Shown: positions 39,369-48,785, counted from the first letter of the stretch. The stretch: 64,000 nt of DNA from Microbispora sp. NBC_01189 (GCF_036010665.1 NZ_CP108581.1:4135501-4199500); one strand, 5' to 3'. The notes: generated by a model not told the origin, from the sequence alone. A program made the numbers and translations.

Positions 39369-39387
39369 ATAGGCAAGCCTAACCAAA
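39369..39387 (+). promoter_or_regulatory. iron box 1 (IdeR/DmdR-type operator)
   Basis: ATAGGCAAGCCTAACCAAA matches the consensus TWAGGTWAGSCTWACCTWA at 16 of 19 positions by my alignment. It lies 54 bases before bfd and would cover a possible -35 region. Confidence 0.72.
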
Positions 39388-39397
39388 GTGAGTTATC

Positions 39398-39416
39398 TTA
39401 GGTATGCCTAACCTTC
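39398..39416 (+). promoter_or_regulatory. iron box 2 (IdeR/DmdR-type operator)
   Basis: TTAGGTATGCCTAACCTTC matches the iron-box consensus at about 17 of 19 positions. Its centre is 29 bases from that of box 1, and the possible -10 (TATCTT, 39394-39399) abuts it. Two boxes suggest tight iron-dependent control of the bfd-bfr genes. Confidence 0.78.
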
Positions 39417-39440
39417 CTCATGATCCCGAGAGGGCGACCC

Positions 39441-39620
39441 ATGTACGTGTGCATCTGCCGCGCGGTCACCGAGAACGAGGTGCACGACTGCATCACGGCG
39501 GGGGCGCGGACGGCTCGTCAGGTGCGGGACGCCACCGGCGCCGGGGGGGACTGCGCGTCATGTGTCCGAAAGATCTGTGCCATCCTGAAACGGTCAGACG
39601 ACCTGGTCACCAGCGCATAG
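39441..39620 (+). CDS. bacterioferritin-associated ferredoxin (Bfd-like)
   Basis: The protein has 59 residues from the ATG at 39441 (GAGAGGG upstream). Four Cys in the Bfd spacing, YVCICRA near the start and GGDCASCVRK later, should hold a [2Fe-2S] cluster. Bfd reduces the iron core of bacterioferritin so that iron can be released. It lies directly before the bacterioferritin gene (13-base gap) and behind two iron boxes, which matches a role in iron mobilisation. Confidence 0.93.
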   Translation: MYVCICRAVTENEVHDCITAGARTARQVRDATGAGGDCASCVRKICAILKRSDDLVTSA

Positions 39621-39633
39621 ATCGAGGTACGCG

Positions 39634-40116
39634 ATGCAGGGCGACAAGGAGATCATCGCGCTGCTCAACGAGCAGCTCACCTCCGAGCTCACCGCCATCA
39701 ACCAATACTTCCTGCACGCCAAGCTGCAGGAGAACTGGGGATACACCAAGCTCGCCGCCCTGACGAGGGCGGAGTCGATAGACGAGATGCGGCACGCGGA
39801 GGAGCTCACCGACCGGATCCTCTTCTTAGAGGGCCTGCCGAACTACCAGAAGCTCAACACCCTCCACATCGGCCAGACCGTGAAGGAGCAGCTCCAGGCC
39901 GACCTGGAGCTTGAGGTCGAGGTGGTCAGGCGGCTGCGGCCGGGGATCGCCCTCATGCGGGAGCGGGGGGACATCACTTCCGCCACGCTGTTCGAGCGGA
40001 TCCTCGCCGACGAGGAGCACCACATCGACTACCTGGAGACCGAGCTCGGCCTCCTGGAGAGTCTGGGCGAGCAGCTCTACCTCCAGCGGTACGCGGAGCC
40101 GCCGTCGCCCGCCTGA
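39634..40116 (+). CDS. bfr: bacterioferritin
   Basis: The protein has 160 residues, the normal length. All six ferroxidase ligands occur at the E. coli Bfr numbers: Glu18, Glu51, His54, Glu94, Glu127 and His130. Tyr25 and the haem ligand Met52 (DEMRH) are also present. It should form a 24-subunit shell that oxidises and stores iron. Co-transcription with bfd is likely from the 13-base spacing, and an intrinsic terminator follows at 40181-40211. Confidence 0.97.
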   Translation: MQGDKEIIALLNEQLTSELTAINQYFLHAKLQENWGYTKLAALTRAESIDEMRHAEELTDRILFLEGLPNYQKLNTLHIGQTVKEQLQADLELEVEVVRRLRPGIALMRERGDITSATLFERILADEEHHIDYLETELGLLESLGEQLYLQRYAEPPSPA

Positions 40117-40180
40117 GACCCGCCGGCCCGGCCGGTAACCCGGTCGGCGACTCGGCCGAAATTCGCGAATACAGATGGAC

Positions 40181-40211
40181 AACGCCCGTCGGCATCGGTT
40201 CGGCGGGCGTT
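40181..40211 (+). terminator. intrinsic terminator after bacterioferritin
   Basis: AACGCCCGTCG (40181-40191) pairs with CGGCGGGCGTT (40201-40211), 11 bp with one mismatch and a 9-base loop, followed by TTCT. Confidence 0.75.
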
Positions 40212-40388
40212 TCTCATGTCATTGCCCGCATTGATCCGAGGCTGTTCGAATTGGCGGAGAACGCCATAGAAGATCGCTGCCCTTCCGTACTGACTATCCC
40301 GGATTTATCAGTGTTTGCCCAGGTCAATTGATGAGTCAACGACAAGTCAAAGTGCGCGCTGTAGCCGGGAAACGATCGCTTAAGGTCC

Positions 40389-40394
40389 TACGAT
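40389..40394 (+). promoter_or_regulatory. -10 element of a likely leaderless response regulator transcript
   Basis: TACGAT ends 6 bases before the ATG at 40401. The upstream 150 bases are AT-rich and no ribosome binding site is present. Confidence 0.5.
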
Positions 40395-40400
40395 CGCACC

Positions 40401-41069
40401 ATGACCTGCGTACTTCTCGCCGAGGATGACACCTCGATATCCGAGCCCCTGGCGCGCGCACTGCGCCGGGAGGGCTATCAGGTGGAGGTGAGCCCGGATG
40501 GCCCGCAGGCCCTGGAGAGGGCCTTGTCGGGGGGCGTCGACCTGATTGTTCTCGACCTCGGTCTGCCAGAAATGGACGGGCTGGAGGTCGCGCGCCGCAT
40601 TCGCGCGGAGGGACACGGGACTCCGGTCCTGATCCTCACCGCCCGTGTCGACGAAGTCGACACCGTCGTCGGTCTCGACGCGGGGGCCGACGACTATGTG
40701 ACCAAGCCGTTCCGGCTGGCGGAGTTGCTCGCCCGTGTGCGGGCGCTGCTCCGGCGCGGAACATCGGAGACCCCGGTGGTGCAGGGCGTCCGCATCGACG
40801 CCGACTCCCGCCGGGCCTGGATGGGGGACAAGGAGCTGCATCTCACCACCAAGGAGTTCGACCTGCTGCGCGTGCTCGTACGGGACGCAGGCAAGGTCGT
40901 CACCCGCGAGCAGATCATGCGCGAGGTGTGGGACACCAACTGGTGGGGTTCGACCAAGACACTGGACATGCACATTTCCTGGCTGCGCCGGAAGCTGGGC
41001 GACGACGCGGCCAAACCGCGCTACATCACCACCGTTCGTGGGGTCGGCTTCCGCTTCGAGCGCGAGTAG
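40401..41069 (+). CDS. OmpR-family response regulator
   Basis: The protein has 222 residues. The receiver domain (1 to about 120) has the acidic pair in LLAEDD, phospho-acceptor Asp in LIVLDLGLPEMDG, and Lys in DDYVTKPF. The winged-helix DNA-binding domain (about 128-222) has LTTKEFDLLRVLVRDAGKVVTREQI and the C-terminal YITTVRGVGFRFE. Its kinase follows after 36 bases. Target genes cannot be read from the window. Confidence 0.95.
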   Translation: MTCVLLAEDDTSISEPLARALRREGYQVEVSPDGPQALERALSGGVDLIVLDLGLPEMDGLEVARRIRAEGHGTPVLILTARVDEVDTVVGLDAGADDYVTKPFRLAELLARVRALLRRGTSETPVVQGVRIDADSRRAWMGDKELHLTTKEFDLLRVLVRDAGKVVTREQIMREVWDTNWWGSTKTLDMHISWLRRKLGDDAAKPRYITTVRGVGFRFERE

Positions 41070-41105
41070 CGGCCGTGGGGCGGTCGCGGGGGAGGGGCTA
41101 GCCGC

Positions 41106-42374
41106 ATGCGCCGGCGCCTGCTTGCCTCCATGCTGCTCGTCGCGGTCATCGCGGTTCTGCTGTTAGGCGTGCCTCTGGGCGTGGTCGTCGTACGGTTGAT
41201 CAACGAGGACGCCGCCCAGGAGCTGCATTCGGAGGCGAACCGGCTGCTGATCGGGGTGGAGTATTCCGTCAGCCAGCAGCAGCCGATCAGTCCGGAGCAG
41301 CTCGCACGGAACTACCCGGACAGATACCTCCAGGTGTACGTCCGCGGGAACCGGCCGATCATCGCCGGCACGCCTCCGCCGGACGGCCGCGACCTGACCG
41401 AGGAGGCTCGCTCCGAGAACGGCTACGTACGCGTCAGCCGTGACTCGGCCCAGATCCAGCGGGATACCCGGGCGCGGCTGGTGCTGATCATCGCGCTCGC
41501 GATCGCGGCGCTCGGCGCCGCGATCGGGCTGGCCACCGTGACCTCACGCCGCCTGAGCCTGCCGCTCCAAGACCTCACCAGGATCGCGGAGCGGCTGGGC
41601 TCGGGCGACGCGAGGCCCAGCAGGCACCGCTACGGCGTTCCGGAGCTCGACCTCGTGGCGGAGGTGCTGGACCGCAGCGCGCTGCGGATCTCCGATCTGC
41701 TCGCCCGTGAGCGCGAGTTCGCCACCGACGCCTCCCACCAGCTGCGTACGCCGCTGACCGGGCTGACCATGCGCCTGGAGGAGATCGTCGCCGCGGCCGG
41801 GCAGCCCGAGGTGGTCCGCGAGGAGGGCGAGGCCGCCATCGTGCAGGTCGAGCGGCTGACCGCGGTGATCGACGAGTTACTCGCCGCGGCCCGCAGGCAG
41901 CGCCACGCCCAGGCCGGGCCGCTCGACGTGGACGACGTGGTCGGCCAGCAGATCGTCGAGTGGGAGCCCGCGTTCCGCCGGGTCCATCGGTCGCTGGTGC
42001 TGGCGGGAGACCGCGGCCTGCGCGCCCTCGGCACGACGGGCGGGCTCAGCCAGGTGCTGGCCACCCTGCTGGAGAACTCGCTGAAGCACGGTGACGGCGT
42101 GCTGACGATCAACACCTCTAGTGCGGGCAAGTCCGTGGTGATCGAGGTGGGCGACGAGGGACCGGGCATCCCCGAGGCCCTCGGTCAGCGCGTCTTCGAG
42201 CGGAACGTGAGCGGCGGCGGCGGCACCGGCCTGGGGCTGACCCTCGCCCGCGCCCTCGTCGCCGCCGACGGCGGCCGGCTCGAACTCGTCAAGCGCAGCC
42301 CGGCGACCTTCGCCATCTTCCTGCGGCACGACCGCGACAACGACCGTCGCCGCGTGGTCTCCGGCCCGGCCTGA
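41106..42374 (+). CDS. HAMP sensor histidine kinase
   Basis: The protein has 422 residues. There are two membrane helices (LLASMLLVAVIAVLLLGVPLGVVVV; LVLIIALAIAALGAAIGLATV) around an extracytoplasmic sensor of about 100 residues, then HAMP, the dimerisation domain with FATDASHQLRTPLTGL (phosphorylated His), and an ATPase domain (LENSLKHGDG, EVGDEGPGIP, GGTGLGLTLARAL). It partners the regulator just upstream. The signal is unknown. The sensor carries no recognised domain. Confidence 0.94.
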   Translation: MRRRLLASMLLVAVIAVLLLGVPLGVVVVRLINEDAAQELHSEANRLLIGVEYSVSQQQPISPEQLARNYPDRYLQVYVRGNRPIIAGTPPPDGRDLTEEARSENGYVRVSRDSAQIQRDTRARLVLIIALAIAALGAAIGLATVTSRRLSLPLQDLTRIAERLGSGDARPSRHRYGVPELDLVAEVLDRSALRISDLLAREREFATDASHQLRTPLTGLTMRLEEIVAAAGQPEVVREEGEAAIVQVERLTAVIDELLAAARRQRHAQAGPLDVDDVVGQQIVEWEPAFRRVHRSLVLAGDRGLRALGTTGGLSQVLATLLENSLKHGDGVLTINTSSAGKSVVIEVGDEGPGIPEALGQRVFERNVSGGGGTGLGLTLARALVAADGGRLELVKRSPATFAIFLRHDRDNDRRRVVSGPA

Positions 42375-42409
42375 CCCGGGCGGCGTGCGAAGCGGGGGAC
42401 GGGAACGGG

Positions 42410-43078
42410 TCAGCGAGCGGTGATCGGGCCGGGCTGCGCCGAGACGTCCGCCGCGACCGCCGCTCTCGCCTTCGCCCGGGCCTTCTTGCCGGTCTTCCGA
42501 GCGCCGTTCCCAGGAGAGCCGTTCCTGGGCGAGCCGTTCTTCGGGACGCCGATCTTTGGGGCGTCGTTCTTCGGAGAGCCGGCCTTCGCGGCGGACACGA
42601 CCAGCGCCTCGACGCCCCCGGCGGGGCCCTCGCTCTCGACCGGCTCCGGAGTCGCGAGGAAGACCCACTTCTTGTACGACCAGAGGCGGAACAACGTGCC
42701 GAGGACCAGGCCGACGGCCTGGGCGATGTTGTAGCTCACCGTGTCGTGCAGGTTCAGCGTGTACGACACGAAACCGATGGTGAGCAGCGAGGGCAGCAGG
42801 CCGACGCCGTTCAGCAGGAAGAACAGGACATACTCGCGGGCCAGGCCGCTCTGCTGCCGATGCCGGTAGGTCCAGAAGCGGTTGCCCGCGTAGGCGAACG
42901 TGGCGGCGACGATCGTGGCCACGACCTTCGAGGACAGCGGGCCCAGGCCGACGCCGAACCGCAGTAGGTTGGTGCCGCCGAAGTCGATGACGAACGCGAT
43001 GGCGCCTACCGCTCCGAACTTGATCAACTCGTGGATGAGCGTGGCGAACCGCTCGTAGGCGCGTCGTAGAAACTGCAC
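42410..43078 (-). CDS. GtrA family membrane protein with Lys/Asn-rich tail
   Basis: The protein has 222 residues from the GTG at 43078; a longer start adds an Arg-rich leader. Four helices of the GtrA fold are present: LIKFGAVGAIAFVIDFGGTNLL, VVATIVAATFAYAGNRFWTY, YVLFFLLNGVGLLPSLLTIG and YNIAQAVGLVLGTLFRLWSYKKWVF. GtrA proteins help flip or transfer polyprenyl-linked sugars for the cell surface. The cytoplasmic tail has repeats of the type (S/A/V)PKNG and ends in a Lys/Arg cluster, which is unusual. It is convergent with the kinase gene. Confidence 0.9.
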   Translation of the reverse strand: MQFLRRAYERFATLIHELIKFGAVGAIAFVIDFGGTNLLRFGVGLGPLSSKVVATIVAATFAYAGNRFWTYRHRQQSGLAREYVLFFLLNGVGLLPSLLTIGFVSYTLNLHDTVSYNIAQAVGLVLGTLFRLWSYKKWVFLATPEPVESEGPAGGVEALVVSAAKAGSPKNDAPKIGVPKNGSPRNGSPGNGARKTGKKARAKARAAVAADVSAQPGPITAR

Positions 43079-43318
43079 GTCCCGATCGGTCCTTCCTGAT
43101 CTGCGGCCTGGTCGGCGGCGAGGTCCTCTCAGGCTACCCGCCGGTGGCACAAATGAGGGTAGTAGCGCAACCTCTCGCCGCTCCGTCGCAGGTCACCAAA
43201 GAACATTTCACGGAAAATCCCGTCATCTGGAATTTGGAGGCACTCTTCGCACTACGCTCTCGCCCCACTGGATCACTTGGCGCGGGGCCGTGCCGTTGTG
43301 GAAGAGGTGGCCTTCACC

Positions 43319-44305
43319 GTGGTTCGTCGTACCTTCGGGGCTCGTCCGCCGAGCCTCGTCCCCGGCCGCGTCCTGCTCGCGGTTGTCCTCGTGGTCTTCC
43401 TCGCGGGGTGCGGAACCGAGAGCGCCCGGGAGCTCCCGGCCGATCCCGGGGAGGCCTCCGCGCCGATGGCCGAGATCGCCCGGGCCGACGCCGAGGCGGC
43501 CTTCGGCGGGCTCGGCGACCTCGCCGCGGCCTGGAAGGACGGCGACTGCGCGGAGATCGAGCGGCTTACGACGTGGGCGGAGAAGGCGATCGGGAGCCGT
43601 GTCTGCGCGGCGGCCCGCGAGGGCCGCGCCGCGCCCGGCTTCGGCGTGCCCAGGAACCCGGAGTTCCTGCTCCCCGCACACGAGGACGGCGAGGACGACC
43701 CCTGGTTCGCCGTCCTGGCCCGCAAGCCCACCCCGGCCTACTTCGTCTTCGTACGCACGGACGGCGCGTGGCGGCTCGGCGCCGGGCCGATTCCGCTCGC
43801 CGGCGACGCGCCCGAGGCGGAGGGCGAGGTCGTGGACGCCGCGGCCGGCCCGGGCTCCTGGGTCGGGGCACGGCTCGTGTCCACCCGGCACGTCGCGTTC
43901 CTGACCGATCCCGCGGGGCTGAGCGGGGTCCGCTTCGCCTCCGGCGACCCGATGGGCGGCCTGCTCGGCGAACTGGTCCGGGCTCCCGGCAGGGTCCGTC
44001 CCGACCGCCTGTCCACCGACGTACGCATCGAGGGGCCGGCCCGCGCGCTCGCCCTGCCGGACGGCGGGGCCCTGGTTTTCCACGCGCTGCGCCTCGTCTT
44101 CACCCAGAAGCCCGGCCCGGGACGCTCCTCCCTCGCCCATCGGCGGTACGGCGCGGCCGACGTGCGGGCCTTCACCGGCGGCGCGCTGAAGACCGTCACG
44201 GGTGCGGAGATCGTGCTGCTCGCCACCAGGGTGGGCGCGGACAACAGGATGACGACCGTGGGCATGCGCCGGGTCCTCGCCGGCATCACCGAGGGCGCCG
44301 ACTGA
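43319..44305 (+). CDS. putative lipoprotein of unknown function
   Basis: About 328 residues from the GTG at 43319, with GAAGAGG 11 bases upstream; in-frame alternatives are GTG 43307 and TTG 43277. The N-terminus is a lipoprotein signal (GRVLLAVVLVVFLAGC, lipobox LAGC). The mature part has an acidic helical segment (ARADAEAAFGGLGDLAAAWKDGDCAEIERL) and then beta-rich sequence. No known family was recognised with confidence. Comparable lipoproteins occur beside purK/purE in other actinomycetes. Confidence 0.75.
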   Translation: MVRRTFGARPPSLVPGRVLLAVVLVVFLAGCGTESARELPADPGEASAPMAEIARADAEAAFGGLGDLAAAWKDGDCAEIERLTTWAEKAIGSRVCAAAREGRAAPGFGVPRNPEFLLPAHEDGEDDPWFAVLARKPTPAYFVFVRTDGAWRLGAGPIPLAGDAPEAEGEVVDAAAGPGSWVGARLVSTRHVAFLTDPAGLSGVRFASGDPMGGLLGELVRAPGRVRPDRLSTDVRIEGPARALALPDGGALVFHALRLVFTQKPGPGRSSLAHRRYGAADVRAFTGGALKTVTGAEIVLLATRVGADNRMTTVGMRRVLAGITEGAD

Positions 44306-44355
44306 CAGAACGAGCTGACGCGTGACCCGTGGCGGGCGTACGCGCGGGCCATAGG

Positions 44356-44361
44356 TAGGCT
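44356..44361 (+). promoter_or_regulatory. -10 element of a likely leaderless purK transcript
   Basis: TAGGCT ends 8 bases before the GTG at 44370, with no ribosome binding site. Confidence 0.45.
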
Positions 44362-44369
44362 GACCTGTC

Positions 44370-45560
44370 GTGAACAGCCCGAAGGATTCCCCTTCCCGGC
44401 CGCCGGCCACGCCCGCGGCGGGCCCTGTCGCGGCGCCCGTGGTGGGCATGGTCGGCGCGGGACAGCTCGCCCGGATGACCCAGCAGGCCGCGATCGCGCT
44501 CGGCATCGAGCTGCGCGTGCTGGCGGGCGCCCGCGACGAGAGCGCCGCCAAGGTCATCGTGGACACCCGGCTGGGCGACTACCGGGACCTCGCCGACCTG
44601 CGGGAGTTCGCCAAGGGGTGCGACGCCGTCACCTTCGACCACGAGCACGTGCCGACCGGGCACATCCAGGCGCTGGCCGCCGAGGGGCGCGCCGTACACC
44701 CGGGGGCCGACGCGCTCGTCCACGCGCAGGACAAGGCGGTCATGCGCGAGCGGCTCACCGCGATCGGCGCGCCCTGCCCGGCCTGGGCCCGGGTCGAGGA
44801 CCTGGCCGGCGTCGAGGCGTTCGCCGGCGAGCACGGCTGGCCGGTGGTGCTGAAGGCGGTCCGCGGCGGGTACGACGGCCGGGGCGTGTGGATCTGCTCG
44901 TCGCCGGACGAGGCGCGAGCGGCGCTCGATACCGGCGTCGACCTGCTGGCCGAGGCGTTCGTCCCGTTCGAGCGGGAGATCGCCGTGCTGGTCGCCCGGT
45001 CGCCGCACGGCCAGGGCGTCAGCTACCCCGTCGTGGAGACGGTCCAGCAGGACGGGATCTGCGTCGAGGTCATCGCCCCCGCGCCGGACCTCGGCGAGGA
45101 GGAGGCGGCGTACGCCCAGCGCGTCGCGCTCACCATCGCGCGCGACCTCGGCGTGACCGGGCTCCTCGCGGTCGAGATGTTCGTCACGAAGACCGGCCTC
45201 GTGGTCAACGAACTGGCCATGCGCCCGCACAACAGCGGCCACTGGACGATCGAGGGCGCGCGTACGTCCCAGTTCGAGCAGCACCTGCGGGCCGTGCTGA
45301 ACCTGCCGCTCGGATCGCCGTCGATGACCGCGCCGGTCGTCGTCATGGCCAACCTGCTCGGCGGGCCCGACCCGGACGTGTACGCGCGGTACGAGCACGT
45401 GCTGGCCAACGACCCGGGCATCAAGATCCATTTCTATGGCAAGGACGTGCGGCCCGGCCGCAAGATCGGGCACGTCACGGCCCTCGGCACCGACCTCGAC
45501 GAGGTGCGGGCCCGCGCCCGCCACGCCGTCACCTGCCTGAGAGGACCCGTGGATGCCTGA
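44370..45560 (+). CDS. purK: 5-(carboxyamino)imidazole ribonucleotide synthase
   Basis: The protein has 396 residues. After an unconserved Pro-rich leader of about 20 residues come the PurK Rossmann start ([18 protein letters not shown]) and an ATP-grasp fold ([58 protein letters not shown]). It uses ATP and bicarbonate to make N5-CAIR from AIR in purine synthesis. It overlaps purE by 8 bases, so the unstable product passes to a co-made enzyme. Confidence 0.96.
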   Translation: MNSPKDSPSRPPATPAAGPVAAPVVGMVGAGQLARMTQQAAIALGIELRVLAGARDESAAKVIVDTRLGDYRDLADLREFAKGCDAVTFDHEHVPTGHIQALAAEGRAVHPGADALVHAQDKAVMRERLTAIGAPCPAWARVEDLAGVEAFAGEHGWPVVLKAVRGGYDGRGVWICSSPDEARAALDTGVDLLAEAFVPFEREIAVLVARSPHGQGVSYPVVETVQQDGICVEVIAPAPDLGEEEAAYAQRVALTIARDLGVTGLLAVEMFVTKTGLVVNELAMRPHNSGHWTIEGARTSQFEQHLRAVLNLPLGSPSMTAPVVVMANLLGGPDPDVYARYEHVLANDPGIKIHFYGKDVRPGRKIGHVTALGTDLDEVRARARHAVTCLRGPVDA

Positions 45561-46086
45561 CGTCGGGATCGTCATGGGGAGCGACTCGGACTGGCCGGTC
45601 ATGCGCCTGGCCGCCGAGGCGGTCGCCGAGTTCGGCGTGTCCTTCGAGGCCGACGTGGTCTCCGCGCACCGGATGCCGGCCGAAATGATCGAGTACGGCT
45701 CCCGCGCGGCCGGGCGCGGGCTGAAGGTGATCATCGCCGGGGCGGGCGGCGCCGCCCACCTGCCGGGCATGCTGGCCTCGGTCACCCCGCTGCCGGTGAT
45801 CGGCGTCCCGGTGCCGCTCAGGTATCTCGACGGGATGGACTCGCTGCTGTCGATCGTCCAGATGCCGGCCGGGGTGCCCGTCGCGACCGTCGCCGTCGGC
45901 GGCGCCCGCAACGCGGGACTGCTCGCCGTACGGATCCTGGCGGCGGCCGACGAGGGCCTGCGGCGGCGGATGGAGGAGTTCCAGGCCGCCCTGCGCGACC
46001 AGGCGCACGCCAAGGGCGAGCGGCTCCGCGCCGAGGCCGCCGCCCTCCACGGAGAACTGGATCAGGGGCGGCCGAGCGCGCGGTAG
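45553..46086 (+). CDS. purE: 5-(carboxyamino)imidazole ribonucleotide mutase
   Basis: The protein has 177 residues. Class I PurE motifs: [28 protein letters not shown] (with the catalytic His), [12 protein letters not shown] and [33 protein letters not shown]. It converts N5-CAIR to CAIR. The start lies inside the end of purK. The last 25 bases overlap the convergent UDP-glucose dehydrogenase gene on the other strand, so there is no room for a terminator between them. Confidence 0.97.
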   Translation: MPDVGIVMGSDSDWPVMRLAAEAVAEFGVSFEADVVSAHRMPAEMIEYGSRAAGRGLKVIIAGAGGAAHLPGMLASVTPLPVIGVPVPLRYLDGMDSLLSIVQMPAGVPVATVAVGGARNAGLLAVRILAAADEGLRRRMEEFQAALRDQAHAKGERLRAEAAALHGELDQGRPSAR

Positions 46087-47375
46087 TGCCAGCCGGCGCC
46101 CCGCCAGAGCTCCACGTCGAGCGCGTTGCGGCCGTCGACGATGACCCGGGCGGCGACGACCGCCCCCAGGTCCTCGGGGTCGAGGGAGACGAACTCCTGC
46201 CACTCGGTGAGCAGCAGCACGACCTCGGCTCCGCTCGCGGCCTCCAGGGCCGACTCGGCGTACCCGAGCTGGGGGTGGGCGGCCCGCGCGTTGGCCAGGG
46301 CGGCCGGGTCGTAGAGCGTCACCAGCCCGCCCAACTCGGCGATCTTCACCGCGACGTCCAGCGCGGGCGAATCGCGGATGTCGTCCGAGTTGGGCTTGAA
46401 GGCCGCGCCCAGCACCGCCACCCTCCGGCCGCCGAAGGAACCGCCGAGGACCTCACCGGCGAGGCCGACCATCCGGGCGCGGCGCCGCAGGTTGATCTCG
46501 TCGACCTCCCGCAGGAAGGCGAGCGCGTGACCGGCGCCCAGCTCGTCGGCCCGGGCGGTGAACGCCCTGATGTCCTTGGGCAGGCAGCCGCCGCCGAAGC
46601 CGAGGCCGGCGTTGAGATATCGGCCGCCGATCCGCTCGTCGTACGCCAGCGCCGCGGACAACTGCGTGACGTCGCCGCCGGCGGCCTCGCAGACCTCCGC
46701 CATCGCGTTGATGAACGAGATCTTCGTGGCCAGGAACGCGTTCGCGGCCGACTTGACCAGCTCGGCCGTGGGGAAGTCGGTCACCACGATCGGCACCTCG
46801 CCGAGCGGCGCGTAAACGTCCCGCAGAATCTTCTCGGCCCGTTCGGAGGTCACTCCGATCACGATCCGGTCCGGCCGGAGGGTGTCCCGTACGGCGAAAC
46901 CCTCGCGCAGGAACTCGGGGTTCCAGGCCAGCTCGGCCTGCGTGCCGGCGGGCGCGAGCCGTACGAGCTTCTCGGCGAGGCGCTCCGCGGTGCCGACGGG
47001 GACCGTCGACTTGCCCACGACCAGGCACTCACGGTCCAGGTGCGGGGCCAGCGACTCGACGACCGCGTCGAGATAGGAGACGTCGGCGGCGCGCTCGCCC
47101 TTCTTCTGCGGCGTGCCGACGCAGACGAAGTGGACGTCGCCGAACTTCGCCACCTCCTCGTAGGAGGTGGTGAAGCGCAGCCTGCCCGAGTCGAGGTTGC
47201 GGCGGAGGACCTCCTCCAGCCCGGGCTCGTGGATCGGCAGCTCGCCGCGCCGCAGACGTTCGATCTTGCTCTGGTCCACGTCGAGAGCGAGCACCTCGAA
47301 GCCCAGCTCCGCCATGCAGGCCGCGTGCGTGGCACCCAGGTATCCGGTCCCGAGCACGGTGAGGCGGTACGGCAC
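46062..47375 (-). CDS. UDP-glucose 6-dehydrogenase
   Basis: The protein has 437 residues from the GTG at 47375, which has AGAGGGGAG upstream and is followed at once by [14 protein letters not shown], the NAD-binding motif. Catalytic Cys lies in [33 protein letters not shown] and the C-terminal [15 protein letters not shown] are family signatures. It oxidises UDP-glucose to UDP-glucuronate for surface polysaccharides, fitting the nearby GtrA protein. Its 3' end overlaps purE on the opposite strand by 25 bases. Confidence 0.94.
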   Translation of the reverse strand: MPYRLTVLGTGYLGATHAACMAELGFEVLALDVDQSKIERLRRGELPIHEPGLEEVLRRNLDSGRLRFTTSYEEVAKFGDVHFVCVGTPQKKGERAADVSYLDAVVESLAPHLDRECLVVGKSTVPVGTAERLAEKLVRLAPAGTQAELAWNPEFLREGFAVRDTLRPDRIVIGVTSERAEKILRDVYAPLGEVPIVVTDFPTAELVKSAANAFLATKISFINAMAEVCEAAGGDVTQLSAALAYDERIGGRYLNAGLGFGGGCLPKDIRAFTARADELGAGHALAFLREVDEINLRRRARMVGLAGEVLGGSFGGRRVAVLGAAFKPNSDDIRDSPALDVAVKIAELGGLVTLYDPAALANARAAHPQLGYAESALEAASGAEVVLLLTEWQEFVSLDPEDLGAVVAARVIVDGRNALDVELWRGAGWHYRALGRP

Positions 47376-47595
47376 GGCAGGCTCCCCTCTTGCCGACTCT
47401 TCGTGATCTGGCATGGTACCGGGCCTGTCATTTGCCCGAGCAGCCACCTGGGCAAACCGGGGCCTTGGCCCCAACGGTACGGCGAAACGCCCAGGTGGTC
47501 GATGTGTACGGCGTGCTGAGGTCATTACGACCATTGTCAGGACGAGTTGTCAGGGCGCGTGCCGTACCGACTGGTAACTTTCTGGTCGGACGTCC

Positions 47596-47601
47596 TAGTA
47601 T
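47596..47601 (+). promoter_or_regulatory. -10 element of a likely leaderless acyl-CoA dehydrogenase transcript
   Basis: TAGTAT ends 6 bases before the ATG at 47608 and no Shine-Dalgarno is present. Confidence 0.55.
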
Positions 47602-47607
47602 CGCGTC

Positions 47608-48771
47608 ATGAGCTTCCCTCTCTACGCCCTCACCGAGGAGCACGAGATGCTCCGGGAGACCGTACGGGCCCTCGCCGACGACAAGATCGCCCCGCGGGCC
47701 GCGGCGGCGGACGAGAACGAGGAGTTCCCCTGGGAGGTCTACAAGGACCTCGTCGCGGCCGACCTGCAGGCCGTCCACATCCCCGAGGCGTACGGCGGCG
47801 CGGGGGCCGACGCCCTGGCGACCGTGATCGTGATCGAGGAGGTCGCCCGCGCCTGCGCCTCGTCCTCCCTGATCCCGGCCGTCAACAAGCTGGGCACCAT
47901 GCCGCTGCTGCTGTCGGCGTCCGAAGACCTCAAGCAGCGCTACCTGCGGCCGGTCGCGGCCGGGGAGGCGATGTTCTCCTACGCCCTGTCGGAGCCGGAG
48001 GCGGGCTCGGACGCCGCCGCGATGAAGACCAGGGCCGAGCGCGACGGCGACCACTACGTGCTCAACGGCACCAAGATGTGGATCACCAACGCGGGCGTGT
48101 CGGAGTTCTACACGGTCATGGCCGTGGCTCACCCGTCGGCCGGCGCCCGCGGCATCTCCGCGTTCGTGGTGGAGAAGGACGACGAGGGCGTCTCGTTCGG
48201 GCCCAAGGAGAGGAAGCTCGGCATCAAGGGCTCGCCCACCCGCCAGGTCATCCTGGAGAACGTGCGGATCCCGGAGTCCCGGATGATCGGCGAGCCGGGC
48301 ACCGGCTTCAGGACCGCCCTCGCCACGCTGGACCACACGCGCATCACGATCGCCGCGCAGGCGCTCGGCATCGCCCAGGGCGCGCTGGACCACGCGATCG
48401 GGTACGTCAAGGAGCGGAGACAGTTCGGCAAGCCGATCGCCGACTTCCAGGGCCTGCAGTTCATGGTCGCCGACATGGCGATGAAGCTGGAGGCCGCCCG
48501 CCAGCTCACCTACGCCGCCGCGGCCAAGTCGGAGCTGGCCATGAACGGCACGCGGGTCAAGGACCTCACGTTCTTCTCCAGCGCCGCCAAGTGCGCCGCC
48601 TCCGACGCCGCCATGGAGATCACCACCGACGCCGTCCAGCTCCTCGGCGGGTACGGCTACACCCGCGACTTCCCGGTCGAGCGCATGATGCGCGACGCCA
48701 AGATCACCCAGATTTACGAGGGCACCAACCAGATCCAGCGCATAGTGATGGCCCGCCAGCTGTTGAAGTAG
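47608..48771 (+). CDS. acyl-CoA dehydrogenase whose 3' end is the island attachment site
   Basis: The protein has 387 residues, a full-length FAD-dependent acyl-CoA dehydrogenase: SEPEAGSDAAAMKT, GTKMWITNAGVSEFY, GYVKERRQFGKPIADFQGLQF, and the C-terminal YEGTNQIQRIVMARQLL with the catalytic Glu. It makes the trans-2 double bond in acyl-CoA and passes electrons to ETF. The last codons (LLK-stop) are supplied by the inserted island; the displaced original end remains at 58436-58502 and encodes the same residues. Insertion therefore left the product unchanged. Confidence 0.95.
   Translation: MSFPLYALTEEHEMLRETVRALADDKIAPRAAAADENEEFPWEVYKDLVAADLQAVHIPEAYGGAGADALATVIVIEEVARACASSSLIPAVNKLGTMPLLLSASEDLKQRYLRPVAAGEAMFSYALSEPEAGSDAAAMKTRAERDGDHYVLNGTKMWITNAGVSEFYTVMAVAHPSAGARGISAFVVEKDDEGVSFGPKERKLGIKGSPTRQVILENVRIPESRMIGEPGTGFRTALATLDHTRITIAAQALGIAQGALDHAIGYVKERRQFGKPIADFQGLQFMVADMAMKLEAARQLTYAAAAKSELAMNGTRVKDLTFFSSAAKCAASDAAMEITTDAVQLLGGYGYTRDFPVERMMRDAKITQIYEGTNQIQRIVMARQLLK
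48715..48761 (+). repeat. left attachment site copy (attL), 47 bp
   Basis: These 47 bases, from TACGAGGG to CGCCAGCT, are identical to 58446-58492. Allowing one mismatch, the match runs from 48705 to 48761. The core codes for YEGTNQIQRIVMARQ and the first two bases of the next codon. After the core the two copies diverge, but both keep LLK-stop and CCCTGAC. Confidence 0.9.
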
Positions 48772-48785
48772 CCCCTGACGTGCAA

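Noticed and set aside
43277..43318. Longer N-terminus for the lipoprotein before purK
   Set aside because: The TTG at 43277 lacks a ribosome site and would put 14 extra residues before the signal peptide; the GTG at 43319 fits better, though not with certainty.
48705..48771. tRNA gene as the island's attachment site
   Set aside because: The duplicated sequence is clearly the coding end of an acyl-CoA dehydrogenase; no tRNA cloverleaf or CCA-type end is visible at either boundary.
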